Positions 10,900 through 23,218 of a stretch of DNA of 64,000 nucleotides are shown here, piece by piece. Both the position numbers and the translations under genes were made by a program. The stretch is from Marvania coccoides. Taxonomy: Eukaryota; Chlorophyta; Trebouxiophyceae; Chlorellales; Chlorellaceae. The notes under the pieces were generated by a model. It saw only the letters and a program-made list of their open reading frames with translations. It was not told the DNA's origin and made no database searches. Within the stretch, counting starts at the first letter, position 1, and every line of letters begins with the position of its first letter. Where the stretch lies: assembly GCA_963854735.1 (NCBI GenBank), contig OY978102.1, positions 620,001 to 684,000 on the forward strand, given 5' to 3'.

Positions 10900-11785
10900 C
10901 CTCTACTGCTGCTGTTGCCTCCGCTGTCAGCAGCATGCAGGCCCGCTAGTGAATCGGCCAATCTGAGCGCTGGCAATTCTCACAGCAGTACCACGCCGTC
11001 CTGCAGGACCCGCACAGCTTCCGTGGAGTGCTGCTCCCCGCCCATCCTTGCCTGCGAACAGCCCAGGAAAGAGCACGGCAGCGCAGCCAGCGCCCAGCGT
11101 GTCCACAGCGATGGCTCCAGTGGGTGGAATGCTCCACTGCGGCAGCGGAGACAGGTACTCTCGGATAGTCTCGTCTGGTTGCGCCACCAAGTCGACGAGA
11201 TCCAGCAATTTTGCTGCATTCTGCTGGTGGAGGGCTGGAAATACAGAATTCTCAAATACAGCAAGGTCGCCGAGAATTTCAGCGAGGAGCTCCAGCGACA
11301 GGCTAACATTCACCATGGCCGATTGATCAGCGCGTCCACGGGAGCTGGCGGCAGCGAGTAAAGCATGCAGCACTGCAGCGGATGCGGCAGCCCCCAGCGC
11401 GTGTCCCTCAGCGTCAGGCCCAACCCTGATCGAATTGGCCTTTGCAGCGGAATGCATGTCTCTCGCTGCCGCAAGGATCTGGCGCCGCAGCGGACGGTTT
11501 GCGGCTGGAAATGATCTCCAAGTATTCTTGGGCAATCAATTCCTTGATTTTCCAGTATTTTTTATGCCTCCGAATATTTAGCGCGTCCAGAGTCAAGACT
11601 GACACTCGGGTCCCCGAGTCTTTGCCCAAAGATTTGCAGCGATGCCACGAGAGCTTGCAGGATTTCTGGGGAAGAAAATACGGTTTGTGTGCGGTGAAAC
11701 CCGCGCTCGCTTTCATCTTCCCACAGCAGCCCGTTTCTTCTCTACTTTCGTGCTTTTGGAGTGTGGTGCTGCTCACCATCACCAC
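10900..11785 (-). pseudogene. Degenerate MYND zinc-finger gene
   Basis: No single open frame covers this stretch, but pieces of protein-like sequence appear in different minus-strand frames: EILQALVASLQIFGQ near 11.66 kb, then a helical, Ala/Leu-rich segment (11535-11140), then the second half of a MYND zinc finger at about 11012-10937 (LCGSCRTAWYCCENCQRSDW). An in-frame TAG (10948-10946) follows the zinc-binding His, and the last Cys lies three codons beyond it, exactly where MYND needs it. The first zinc pair appears mutated to WAVR. Shifted frames, the stop and the lost cysteines suggest a decaying gene. A small intron or sequencing error is a less likely alternative. Confidence 0.5.
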
Positions 11786-11967
11786 CAGCTATTTCTTCAG
11801 AAAAGATGTACCCACATAATTTTGAATGAGAAGAAAGCAAATTCATGCCCGCAAATTAATAATCAGCTCTTCTCTCTCCTTAATCTTTTATTTTTCGACA
11901 CGTAGTTACAGTAATTAAAGCACAAACGGATGCAGCAGAGCAAGGGTGCATCGTGATAAATACTAAC

Positions 11968-14559
11968 ATGACCAACCCTTCAGAAGTCCTTCGCGCTGTG
12001 AGCCCCTCGGCGGGCACGGAAGAACTTGAAAAAGCAATAGAGAGATCACCGTCGACCACAGACATCTCAAACCAGCTGGATAGCCATGGTGCGGACACGC
12101 GTTAACGTTGACCACATCTAAATCTCTCTCAAAACTCAAACCCAAACTTTTGTCGAGGAATCGTCAGCGAATGGTGTTCCTTGAGGCATACAAATGGGGG
12201 TTGCTTTGTTTGGATTTTGTTTGTTTCCCTGAACTTCTTCTCGATCGTATAATTTTAATCCTTTTTTTCTGGCACCCCTGCAGAACGCACGGCTTTGCAC
12301 ATCCTGGCCGCAGCTGGAAAAGACGACAGCGTGGACTTGTGTCTCCAAAAATCAGGCAGCGATGCCGCTCGGCTGGTGTCCCTCCAAGACGGCTGCGGCA
12401 ATACCGCCCTGCATGTTGCTTCCTCGCCAATGATATGCTATCAGCTGGCAGCTGCAGACCCGTCGGCCTGCCTGGTGCGCAACGCCGCCGGCGATACCCC
12501 CATCGACCTCGCAGCCGCCAAGCAAGGCAGCGGAGAAGCCCTCAACGCCCTCCTGCTTGCCTGCTCCGGGAGCTCTACTCCAGAAGCCCTGGAAGCGATG
12601 ACGCTGCTGACCCAGAGAGGCGCCGTGCCCGATACCTGGGCCCCCAATGGCCAGTCCTCCCTCATGCTGGCTGCAGCGGCAGACTCCCGAGAGGGCATCG
12701 TGCTGTTGCTCGCTGCCGGAGCCTCTATGGAGCTGCAGGACGCGCTGGGGCGGACGGCGCTGATGTGGGCAGCGGGCTGTGGCGCCAGCAAGGCGCTGCA
12801 GGTGCTGTTGGAGGCTGGGGCATCGGTTGCGCAGCGGGATCGCCGCGGACGTACCGCGACTGACTACGCAGAAGCTGCAGAGGTGAAGGTGGTGCTGGAA
12901 AAGCACGTGAAGTACCTGGAGGTTAGGGCTGCGGCGGCGCAAGAGGCGCTGATGGCAGAGCTGATGGCAGACGAGGAGAGGAAAGCGGCGAGCAAGGCCA
13001 GCAAGCGCGCCAAGAAGAAGGCTGCGCGGGAGAAGAAAAAGGCTGGAGGAGGGGGCAGCAGCATCAGGGAGGAGACGCAGCAGCAGCAGCAATTGTCATC
13101 CAAGGCGGCCACCAAAAGCAAAAGCAGCGGCAGTGGCAACGTTGAAGCGGAGGCTCGCCGTGCTTCCCCGGCGGCGGTTTTGCCCCTCAGCACGCCTCCC
13201 GCCGCAGCGCTGTTGTCTGAACCCAGAGACACCAGCAAATCTGCCGCCGCCACTGCCGCTGCCGTCACTCCGGATTTGCCGCCGCCTCTGGGAGCCAACA
13301 TCAATCGCCCGATGAGCCCCGACTGGCTCACTGTGTGCAGCAAGCCTCTCAAGCAGGGGTTTAAGCCCGCTATAACAGCAGCCCGTGCACCCCCAGCACT
13401 CACAGCAGCAGCGACGACAACGCCAGCCAACCACTACCACAGCAGGAGCGCTTCCAACGGCTCAGTTGCCAGCGCCTCTAGCGGGGCCTCCTCCCAGGAG
13501 ACAAACGGCAGCAAGCAGAGCGGTAGCGAACGCTCTGTGCTGCGTCGCGGCCCTGCCATGGGAGCAGCAGCTTCTGGGCAGCTTCCTTCCGGCATCGGCA
13601 GCGGTGCGCCGCTGCTGCCCCGCCCGCCGGCTCCTCAACAGAAGCAGGCATTCGCGCTGCGGTCTGGGGCCAGCAGTGGCGGGGAAGAAGTGGTGCAGTC
13701 GGTTCCTGCTGCCAGCGCGCGCAAGGGCGGGGCTTCCTGGGCCAGCGTGGCGGCGCAGGGAGGAGCGACGAGCACGAAATCGTTATCGCCACCGCCGCCT
13801 TCAACCACTGCCACCTCCTCAGCTGGAGCATCTCCAGCCCCTTCTCACCCGCCATCTACCTCCGCCACCGCCACTGAAGCTTCCACTTCCACCGTTTCCA
13901 CCCCTCCCCACGAAATGCAGCGGCAGGAAGACGCTGCCGCGGCCAAGGAGGAAATCGCGGCGCTGCGGGCCGAGGTGCAGCGGCTGCGGATGACGGGAGT
14001 TGTGGCGTCGCTAGCGCACCAGCAAGAGCTGGCTGCAGTGCTGCAAGACGCGGCGAGGCACGAGGCGGCAGCGGTGGCGCAGGCTTCTGCCGATGAGCGC
14101 ACCGCCTGCATCATTCGCTTTGCTTCCATGCTGCAGAACAACGAAGCAGCCCTTGCCAGCGTGCTGCCGAGCCTGCTGGCGGGAGCAGGGGTGCCTGGCG
14201 TGTCTGCTGCAGCTGCTGACGAGCTGATGGCCAGTTTTTCGAACAACAGCCGAGGGGACCCTCAGGCGGAGGCCCTGGCCGCTATGGGGCTCCCTGAAGC
14301 TGATGACAGCAGAGCCGCCCGTGGCAGCAGCGTTCCAATCGGATTTGGGCGGGCTGTGGCGCCTGAAGTGCCCCCTTCTTCTTCCACGCTATTTGGCGAG
14401 TCTCCGCTTTCTACCTCGCCGTTTTCTTTCGAGGTGGGGGAGCACTTAAGGGGGGAGTTCCTGGGTAACCACTCGGCGTTCATGGTGCCGGCGTCTGAGA
14501 CGGAGCTCAGCCCTGCAAGGGGCGGCGTAGCAGGGAGCTCGTCGTGGCTGACGAGATGA
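11968..14559 (+). CDS. Ankyrin-repeat protein with coiled-coil, disordered tail
   Basis: Two exons, 11968-12088 and 12284-14559 (GT-AG), 798 aa. About residues 30-230 contain ankyrin repeats, with TALHILAAAGKDD, NTALHVASSP, QSSLMLAAAADSREGIVLLLAAGA, RTALMWAAGCGASKALQVLLEAGA and GRTATDYA. A Lys/Arg/Ala-rich helix follows (ASKRAKKKAAREKKKA), then about 280 residues of low-complexity Ser/Ala/Pro sequence, a short coiled coil (about 555-620) and another disordered tail. It is probably a protein-binding scaffold; no catalytic domain is visible. The first exon is short and its ATG is inferred from the frame across the splice. Confidence 0.75.
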
Positions 14560-16307
14560 TGAATGTTTTCATGAAAAGAACGAACACCATAAACATAACG
14601 CGCAAAACATAAAAGATTTGACATATACCAACAACAAACGCACTGTCTACCGCAACGCAACGTGATCTCAATCTTCCTGCTCTGTACATTTTAAATTCCC
14701 TTTCCCATCTTCGCTCTCTGTCTTTTTCTTCTTTCCAACAACATGTTACGTCTTGATTCTTATTCATTTTAGGAAATTGAGGGTGGGGCCATGTCTGGCT
14801 GCACCGCTCTGTTTTTTCGCATACACACATATTGTCTGCTGTCTGTTTTTGTCCCTCACAATGATTGTCTTTGGTTCTGCTGTACCAATTTGTGTTTCAC
14901 TCAACCAACCGTGTTTTTCTTGTGCTCTTTCGTGTCGTCTTTGTAATCATACAACAATGCAGCAGTCTTCTCACAGACAGAATCCCACAGGTAGGTTTTT
15001 ATTTTATTTCTTGAATATACATACATACATTACATACATTACAGGGGTTTTAAGTCCGCACAAAAGGGCAACTAAGGCCCCATAGCAGACTGGCACGCTA
15101 GTGAGAGCCGTGCGCGTAGGAAATAAATAAATAAAAATAAGTGTTGAGGCCTACGCAAATGCGCTTCCGTAAACGGAAGAAGAGTATCAGGGTATATGCG
15201 GTAAAGTATTAGAACCCTTGAATATGCGGTGATGTACTTTATATGCTTGATGTGCATGCCGTCGATTCAAATATGCACGGATATAAACTAAGAAAATAAA
15301 TATGTGAACGGTGTTGAAAATGCACTGTATCCGTTTGCTAATGGAAGAAAATAATCAGGTTGTGTGCGGTAGAAAAATCTTTATATGCCGTGAGGTTCGT
15401 ATATGCTTGATATGCATGCCGTCAATTCAAATATGCAACGATAGAAACTGTGTGTATAAAGATAAAACAGTTTTTTTTATTTTTTTATTTACTTTCTTGG
15501 CGTTCTTGTGCCGTTGACGTGTTTATACTGCAATCTTAGTTTTGTTTGTTTGTTAAACCCCCAATGATACCTTGCTTTTGTGCTGTAAATTTCTCGCTCC
15601 CACGTATGATTTACCATCGATATGTCAAATGAACTGCTGACCCTATAATCTGCGGCATCTCCTCCGTCGAGACAATTCTGCTCACGCCAATTTGCTATTG
15701 CTACGGCCAGCCGCTGCCAAATGACGGTCAACAATCCCGACCAAGGAAGGCCGCTTTCCTGAGGCCTCGAGGCCGGCGCCGGAGGACCCTGCTGCCGCCT
15801 GGAGCGCTTCGGCCAAAGTGAGGCATGCCGATCGAAGATATGTTAGGCTACCTTGCGCTGCTCCTCTATTTCTTTGCTGGGCACAAGGTAGAGAAGGCGG
15901 AGATGCGCAAGCCTTCCGACTGTGACGGCAAGATCTTTTAAGAGTTAACCTTCTTCGAGATGGCGCAGCTCGGTCTGTGGACGCGGGGGTAGAAGGGGCC
16001 GCGCTTGGAGCAGGCAAAGGTCAAGACTTGGCAAGGATATGGCGTGCAGCGGTTGGAGGAGTGGGAGGAACGCAGAAGAAGCGGCGGCTTCCAGCATCGC
16101 TCGGGGCCTTCCTTGGTCGGATGTTTTTTTTCTGATTTACGAAATATGGGAACATCTGCCAGAGCAAAGTCGCGCCCATACAAAATTTTTCGTTAACCCG
16201 TGTCAATTATCATTCAAACTTGCGCCCAATTTTGGTCAAACCTGAAATGCAGAGCAAAATGTATCCGGATTTTCGCGATACTTTACTCCAACCACAAATC
16301 GTTTGCC
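14560..16307. other. gene-poor stretch of about 1.75 kb
   Basis: AT-rich with a GC-rich patch near 15.70-16.10 kb. No exon chain with conserved residues can be built on either strand; short minus-strand frames at 15.68-16.02 kb have no recognisable motif. It contains a long imperfect direct repeat (15167-15450), and ATACATACATT repeats near 15.02 kb. Confidence 0.5.
15167..15450. repeat. imperfect direct repeat, two ~125-bp units
   Basis: Unit 1 (about 15167-15293) and unit 2 (about 15330-15450) align along their length: TCCGT...GGAAGAA, TATCAGG/AATCAGG, ATGCGGT, then a well conserved core GCATGCCGTC(G/A)ATTCAAATATGCA followed by (G/C)GATA(T/G)AAAC. The motif TATATGC recurs several times in each. 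No ORF covers it. Confidence 0.7.
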
Positions 16308-19300
16308 ATGCCAGGCGCCGAGCGCAGCCAGGGCGCCAGCACTGCTGCGTCCAAAGAGGTTTCAGCCAACATCGAGAAATATTTCGGCGTATCTCTGAAA
16401 GATGTAGAGCCTGAAACGCTGCGCATCGCAATAGAGAGATCCAAGCAGCTTGGTAACGATGCATTCAATCGGAAGCGTTATCCAGGTCAGATTTTTTAAA
16501 TAAATGTTTCATGTAAATTTCAATCACAATTTCCCCAAACATGCCTCTCGCTTCTCTTCTTTAATTACCACGCAGAGGCCATTCAAATGTACACTCAGGC
16601 CATCGCCGGCGACCAGACCGACCGCGCGCTGTACACCAATCGCTCGGCTGCCTACCTCGCCTCTGGCCTCTTCGAGCAAGCGCTGTGGGACGCAGAAAAA
16701 GCCATTGCCTTGGCTCCTTCCTGGTCTAAAGCTTACTATCGTTTGGGTTGCGCCTATGCAGCGCTCAACCAGTGGCCCAAAGCCGTCGCAGCCTTAAAAA
16801 AAGGCATCGAGTTGGAGCCTGACAGCGCTGAACTGAGCACTCGATTAAGGGAGGCGCAGAAGCGGGTGGCGCAGACGGACGCCGCGCGGCAGGCGGCCGC
16901 TGCCACCGAGCGCCGCAGCCTGCTGCTGAAGTTGCGGGCTGCGCGGAGGGAGGACCAGCGGTTGGCGATGCTCAACCAGTTCAAACAGAGCATGACAGCT
17001 CCAGACTGGGAGCCAGAGGATCTGGAGTGGTGAGATTTATTTTCTTTTCATTTTAATATAGTTTGGCTATTGCTTTATTTCAGCTTGCAAGTAGTGATTG
17101 TTTTCTTCCCCCGTAATATTTATTTTTCTTTGCACTTGAAAATATCTGAAGTCAAATACCTAAATTGCTCAAATATGAATAAACCGTTCTCAATTTCTCC
17201 TTTTCAGGCGTCCCACCTGGCTAACTTCCCTGCGCTTGACGCCTTTAAGCACCGACGCCATTCTCTCGGACCAAAAACGCACAACCCTGCTGGGTTTCCT
17301 CTCCAACCTAGCAGATCTGGCGCACCCCAAGGCCGCGCTGCGCACCCTCGCAGACCAGGATCGTCTCCTCGCCTACCAAGGGGGGCTGGAAAAGGCGCTG
17401 GAAGGCAAAAAAGGGGCCCACACTTTATCACTCAGCTCTGGCGGGGGCGTGCTGAGCCTGCTGGCTGCACGGGCCGGGGCGGGGCGGGTCACCGCGGTAG
17501 AGCGCTCCCGCATGCTGTATCGCATGGCCAAGCAGGTGCTGGGGGAGAATGAAAGTGCGCCTGGAGCAAGCAGCGTGCATCTCGTGGCCAAAAGCCTTTT
17601 TGGATTGCGCGTAGCTGACAGCGAGGAGGATAAGCCAACTTCAGCCGCAGACATAGAGGTGGTTGAAGCTTCCGCTTCTGCTGCTGCTGCTGTTGGGAGA
17701 GAGGAGGATGCGCTGCCTGCCCGTGCTGAGCTGTTGGTAACAGATTTGATCGACCACAGCGTGCTTGGCATGGGCCTGTTGCCTGCTGTGGACTACGCCG
17801 CAGAGCACCTGCTGACCCCAACAGCGGTAGTGCTGCCGTCGCGGGTGCGGGTGCGCGCCATGCTGGTAGACCTTTCTTTAGGCCCAATCAGCGGATTTGA
17901 TTTGTCCCCGTTGGATTCTTATCGCTGGTTCCCCGGGGATGAACGCGTAGACCTAGCCCGCGACCCGCCCAAGCCGCTGTCGCGCCCCTTTCTGGCGCAC
18001 GCCATCGACCTGCAGGCCAGAGTGGCTGCCGTGCAAAAAAAATCAAGCAGTGGCGGTGGCAATAAAGAGGAGGAAGGAGGGGCGAAGCTGAGTTCCTGGG
18101 AGGCAGACTTTGAGGTGGAGGTGGAGGTGACCACTTCTGGGAGGTGGAATGCGGTGGCCTTTTGGTTCGAGCTGGAAATGGAGCCAACTGCAGCGGCGGA
18201 GGGAGGCGACGATGAGGCTCCTCCTGCAGCGATTTCCAGCGGCATGTGGCCGCTGGAACCTTCCTCTGCAGCTGTTGGAAGGTCCTGGGGTCAGGCTGTG
18301 CAGTATTTGGATGCTCGCCAGGTGGAAGCCGGCTCTGTAATCACGGTATTTTTTATTTATTTATTTTTTCTACCTTGTTTTTTCTCTTATTAAATCCATT
18401 TTTAGCATCTAAGAAACTCCATTAATTTAATGATTATTTTCTTTACCATTTGCAGCTTCGCGTGCGCCAGGACAAGGGCCAAATCGTCTTCACTCCCCAC
18501 CCGCCACCCTGCCGCCTTCACCACGCCCTGGCCCCTCGCTGGCACTACGATATGGTGACCGACCACCAACGCAACGCCGCCTATGACACGGCCATCCGCT
18601 CCGCCGTCGCCCGCCGCCGCGACGCTCTTGGCAGCAGCCATCTTTCAGTGCTAGACATAGGCGCAGGCACGGGACTGCTGTCTATGATGGCGGCGCGGGC
18701 AGGGGCTGATGAAGGCTTTGCTGCTGAGATCAGCGCCCATATGTGTGACGCCGCCGAGGAGGTTACCATGATGAACGGCTTTCTTGGCAAAATTTTGGTG
18801 CTTGACAGGGACGTGCGACGCATGGACACGGTGCTGAAGCCCGACGGCACCCCTCCCGAGCTCCCTCACCGCGCCAACCTCGCCGTTTTCGAGATTTTCG
18901 ACAGCGGACTGATCGGCGAAGGCGTGCTGCACTGCCTCACTGCTGCCAAAGCGAAATTGTTGACCATGGATGCGGCGCTGGTGCCAGCGTCCGCCGTGGT
19001 GTACGCGCAGCCTATTCAAATGCGGGTGTCCACCGCAGCGGGGATGAGCGTGGAGCAGGCCAACCGGTGGCGGTGGCGGCCTGACTATGAAGGCGTGGAG
19101 CTCACCCGCTGCAGAGAGGATTGGACGCCCCTGGCTCCCCCCCTGGAGGTGTTTTCCTTCGAATTTTACGAGGTGGAGCGCTCCATGCGGCCGGAAGAGG
19201 CCCGCCTCGATTTCAAGATCGACACAGAAGGGGTGTTTAATGCCGTGGCGATGTGGTTCGAGCTGCATTTGGATGAGGAAACCACGCTGAGCACCAGCCC

Positions 19301-19658
19301 GTACGCAGAGAAGGGGCCCACGTGGCAGCAGGCGGTGCAGTGGCTGCCAGAAGTGCGGGTCAAGGAAGGCAATATGCTGGGCGTCATAGCGCGCCACGAC
19401 ACCTATTCAATTTCGTACGACCTGTCGGAGGAGTTTGCGGAGGGTTCAAAAACGGGGGTTCCGGTGGTGGACACCCTGTGGAAGGCCGCTTTTGACGCGC
19501 TGCAGGGGGTGAATTCTCAGCTCGTGAAGGCGTGTGTGCAAAATCCGTTGGAGTATCGCGCTGTGGCGCACGCGGCGGTGCAGTTTGCGGCGCGGCCGCA
19601 CGACCTGGGGCTCGACGCGGCGACGGCAGCGGAGTTTTGCGGGAAGATGATGGGGTGA
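16308..19658 (+). CDS. TPR plus tandem protein arginine methyltransferase (PRMT7/PRMT9-like)
   Basis: Four exons (16308-16485, 16576-17029, 17208-18345, 18456-19658; GT-AG) give 990 aa. Residues about 40-180 are TPRs (QLGNDAFNRKRY, YTNRSAAYLASGLFEQAL, WSKAYYRLGCAYAALNQW). Two methyltransferase-like halves follow, the layout of PRMT9. The first half (about 215-590) is degenerate: the SAM motif reads LSLSSGGGVLSLLAARAGA and the double-E loop is LIDHSVLGMG. The second half (about 600-990) has a classic motif I (VLDIGAGTGLLSMMAARAGA), the double-E region EIFDSGLIGEG and a PTWQQAVQ element. It would transfer methyl groups from SAM to arginines in target proteins, presumably through the C-terminal half. 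Confidence 0.85.
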
Positions 19659-20667
19659 GTTGTGAAACGATGAAGATGGGGCGGGCGCTCTTCAAGAAGA
19701 AAGATAAAATGCAGCAGATAGCTACGAATGGGTTTAAAAAAAAATTATGTACGGTTATTGAATAGTTTCTTTTGCATTCCGAATTGCGTCCAAACGCCCC
19801 ATTTGGAGCTTAACGTTGTAATAAAAAGCATGGACTGGCAGCCGCTATTAAATCTGTAGGCTAGCAAAGCGCGGTTTTCTTCCCTGCTTTGAACTTCTCC
19901 TGAGGGATTTCAGACGCCAAATATAGTTTAAAAAAGTGCCCAGAAAGCATGGACGAGGCACTTGCCCAGGAAAGTATTCCCTGAGAGGATGCAGACGGGG
20001 CTGCTGTGGCTGCACCTGACCATGGCGGGGCTGGAGAGGATCTGCACATGCGCATTGTCGCTACGGCGCTGGAGTGCAGCGAAAATGAATGAGCTCCGGA
20101 TCGCCTTCCTTGCAGGCCTGCAGCAAATCGTTGGTGAGCAGTTCCGGCTGACTGCGTCGCACAGTACTCAAGATGAATGTGCTGTCGATTAATGGCTCCA
20201 TACTTCGTCTAGATGCCCGTTGAAAGAGCAAAAATGCAGAGGAATTAAACATTTTTCTTGGATGCAAAACTCAAAATAAAAATACTTTTGAGAACGATAA
20301 CTCTCTCTCCTTCTTGTTTTCAGCTAGTGCTCTATATACTAGTTTGTATGTATTATTAATAAAACAATGCAGCCTGTGCTCATCGGAACGAAACAATTCC
20401 CAAAAGAAAAAACTCATCCACATATTTTCCCACTCCCTCGCTGTTTAAACACGCGCTTTTTTTAATAAATATATTCATCATACAAGGAAGAAGGGTCGGG
20501 AGCGAGCGCAGCGACAAAAATGAACAGCCTTCTCGCAAATGCTCAGCGCTGCCAGTCGGCTGTGGTCCGCCTCGGTGCGCCCATCAGATTCATTAATTTG
20601 AATTAGAAGACTGTACTTGTCACTTTTGACCCAAAATTTACGGCGCATTTCCAACTTTTTTTTTTCA
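19659..20667. other. intergenic, no gene recognised
   Basis: About 1 kb, mostly AT-rich. A moderately GC-rich patch near 19.95-20.27 kb has short minus-strand frames (for example around LLQACKEGDPEL) that could be the relic of a gene, but no exon chain or motif is convincing. Confidence 0.45.
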
Positions 20668-22894
20668 ATGTGCAGCTCACCAACGATTGCTGACCACCAA
20701 CATCCTGTCTCCCAGGACCGCAACGCAGCTAATAGGCACGATTGCACAAGATATCAGCCTCAAAATCTATACTCAGCCCGTCACTCTATTTCTGACTCAA
20801 TATTATTATTTTTTTGCAGGCCTCCGCCAGCTGACGCCCTCCGCCCGCCCCGCCTTCGCCCTGATCCCTCGCGCGGTGGCCTCTGCCGCTGCTCCCCCCA
20901 AGGTCACTCGCGATGGTACGACGCACCATCATTTGTCTCATTTTTTAATTCCAAAATAGAAGAAGAAGAACAACAAAATATATTTATTTTCTTCCGGTAT
21001 CCATACCTCCACAGCAGCACATAAATCCAATTCTACCCCCTCTCTACGCCGTGATTTCTAAGTCTAATACATCCCATCCCAATATAATACAATACAGATG
21101 TCATCACTTCTGATCCCGCCAACAACGTCACTGATGCCATCTTTGATAAAATCGGGGTGAACCTCCACCAGCAGCCCTCCCACCCCATCGGCATCATCAT
21201 GGACGCCATCTACTCCTACTTCAACACCACCTACCCCGGGACCTTCACCACTTTCAACAACCTGCCGCCCATTGTTTCCACAAAAGCGAATTTCGACGAC
21301 GTCCTGACGCCGCCCGACCACGTATCGCGCTCGTCGAACGATACCTACTACGTTGACTCCTCAACAGGTAAAAAAGCTGCGAAATTACCTATATTTTGCT
21401 CATTTAAGTAATTTTCGTTTTGTCGATAGTTTTGTGGGGCCGAATTTATGTGGGGATAGAGCTTTTTTCCTGCTTTGTTTTTATGAATCGGAACTGAACT
21501 ATAATTTGAATGTATTTATACTATCATTTTGCTGTTTTTTCAGTGCTGCGGTGCCACACCAGCGCCCACCAGGCGGAGCTGTTGCGCGATGGCCAGACCG
21601 CCTTCCTGGTGACTGGAGACGTATACCGCCGCGACTCTATCGACTCCACGCACTACCCCGTCTTCCACCAAATGGAGGGGGTGAGAAATTTTCTTATAGC
21701 CCAATTTTAACCCCCATTTATTTTGTATACGATAATATGAATATTTCTCATTTCTTATTTGCCTCTAACCTTTTCTTGATCCCTTTAATATTTGCAATAT
21801 ACAGCTGCGGTTGTTCACTGAGGAGGAGTGGACCACTGCTGGCGCCTCTGACGGCACTGCTCACTGCGTGGCTGAGCTGAAAAAGGCGCTCGAGGGGCTG
21901 GCGCAGCACCTGTTTGGCGATGTGGAGATGCGATGGATCGATGCCTACTTTCCCTTCACGGAGCCTTCTTTCGAGCTGGAAATTTTCTTCAAGGGGGAGT
22001 GGCTGGAGGTGCTGGGATGCGGAGTCACTGAACAGGTAAAAGAAAAATCACTCTTTCTTTGTAATTTCGGAATTGCTTTCTATGTTTTCATTTTAATTCC
22101 ATGCATATATGAGCCGCTTAAACACTGTTGATAAATTAAAAGCTAGCTTAATTTCACGCTTCGTATTTTATTCATTGAAATTAAATTCCTCAGGCGATTT
22201 TGGACGCAAATGGCCGCCCTGGCCATAAAGCTTGGGCCTTCGGCCTGGGTCTGGAGCGTCTGGCCATGGTTTTGTTCGACATCCCCGACATCAGGCTGTT
22301 CTGGACGGCAGACCAGCGATTTTTGAAACAGTTCCGTGCTGGAGACCTCAAAACGAAGTTCAAGGCCTTCTCAAAGTACCCGCCGTGCTACAAGGACGTC
22401 GCCTTCTGGCTCTCCGACTCTTTCACAGAGAACAACCTCTGCGAGGTGAGAAAATGTTGCGGGAATTATTGTTGTCGCTACTGCCGGGCTTTGAGCCATT
22501 TGAAAATTGTTTTTGGCCGTTTTCCAAAGCTGAGATATATCTTACTCTTATTTTTTTCATTATTCTTGCCCTCCTTGTTTAATAAGCCCCGCTTTTCCTG
22601 ATAAAAACATTACTTCCCTCGTCTTCGTTATTTTTTTCACTCTTTCGCATTCTCACCTCCTCATCCCTTCACCCTGTCTTCTTTTTCCAGGTGGTGCGCG
22701 GCGTGGCTGGCGACTTGGTTGAGGAGGTGAAGCTGATCGATGACTTCACGCACCCCAAGACTGGGCGCACCTCCAACTGCTTCCGCATTGCCTACCGCTC
22801 GATGGAGAGGTCGCTCACAGACGACGAAATCAACGCGCTGCAGGACGAGGTCAGGAGACAAGTGTCGGAGAATCTGGGCGTGGAGCTCAGGTAG
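20668..22894 (+). CDS. FARS2: Organellar phenylalanyl-tRNA synthetase (monomeric, FARS2-like)
   Basis: Exons supported by conservation: 20820-20915, 21098-21367, 21544-21680, 21805-22035, 22194-22445 and 22691-22894 (GT-AG). The first coding exon is not settled; the ATG at 20668 is a candidate, and the frame needs one nucleotide from an upstream exon. The protein has the class II core of mitochondrial/plastid Phe[16 protein letters not shown], motif 2 region ([21 protein letters not shown]), motif 3 ([21 protein letters not shown]), and a C-terminal ferredoxin-fold anticodon-binding domain ending with SENLGVELR. It charges organellar tRNA-Phe. The Ala/Arg-rich N-terminus ([18 protein letters not shown]) looks like an organelle presequence. 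Confidence 0.88.
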
Positions 22895-23218
22895 AAAAAA
22901 CACGATTACGCATGGAAAAATACGACCTCCCACTTTGAATATTCCCTTCTCTCCCCTTTTTTATATAATCATTCTTTTTTACAGTAAGAAACGATAATTA
23001 CTTATACAATGAGCTGTCAAATATCAAATTCAGGCACACGCTGCTGTCACTTTGTTATTTTATTCTGGAAGTGAGACAAATCGGGAACTTACGCATATCG
23101 ACGATTGAGTCATTCAAAAATCATTCTGGCATGACATATGACACTATCAATGATATCCTTGGGCAGTGCATTGAGTACACGGAGCATTATTAATAAACCT
23201 ACAAAATCGCTCTTGCTC
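22895..23218. other. convergent intergenic region
   Basis: 324 bp of AT-rich sequence between the 3' ends of the PheRS gene and the acyltransferase gene. Holds their 3' UTRs; nothing else seen. Confidence 0.5.

Noticed and set aside
19861..20267. Gene on the minus strand near LLQACKEGDPEL
   Set aside because: Two short frames with no splice or motif link. Listed only as part of a gene-free stretch.
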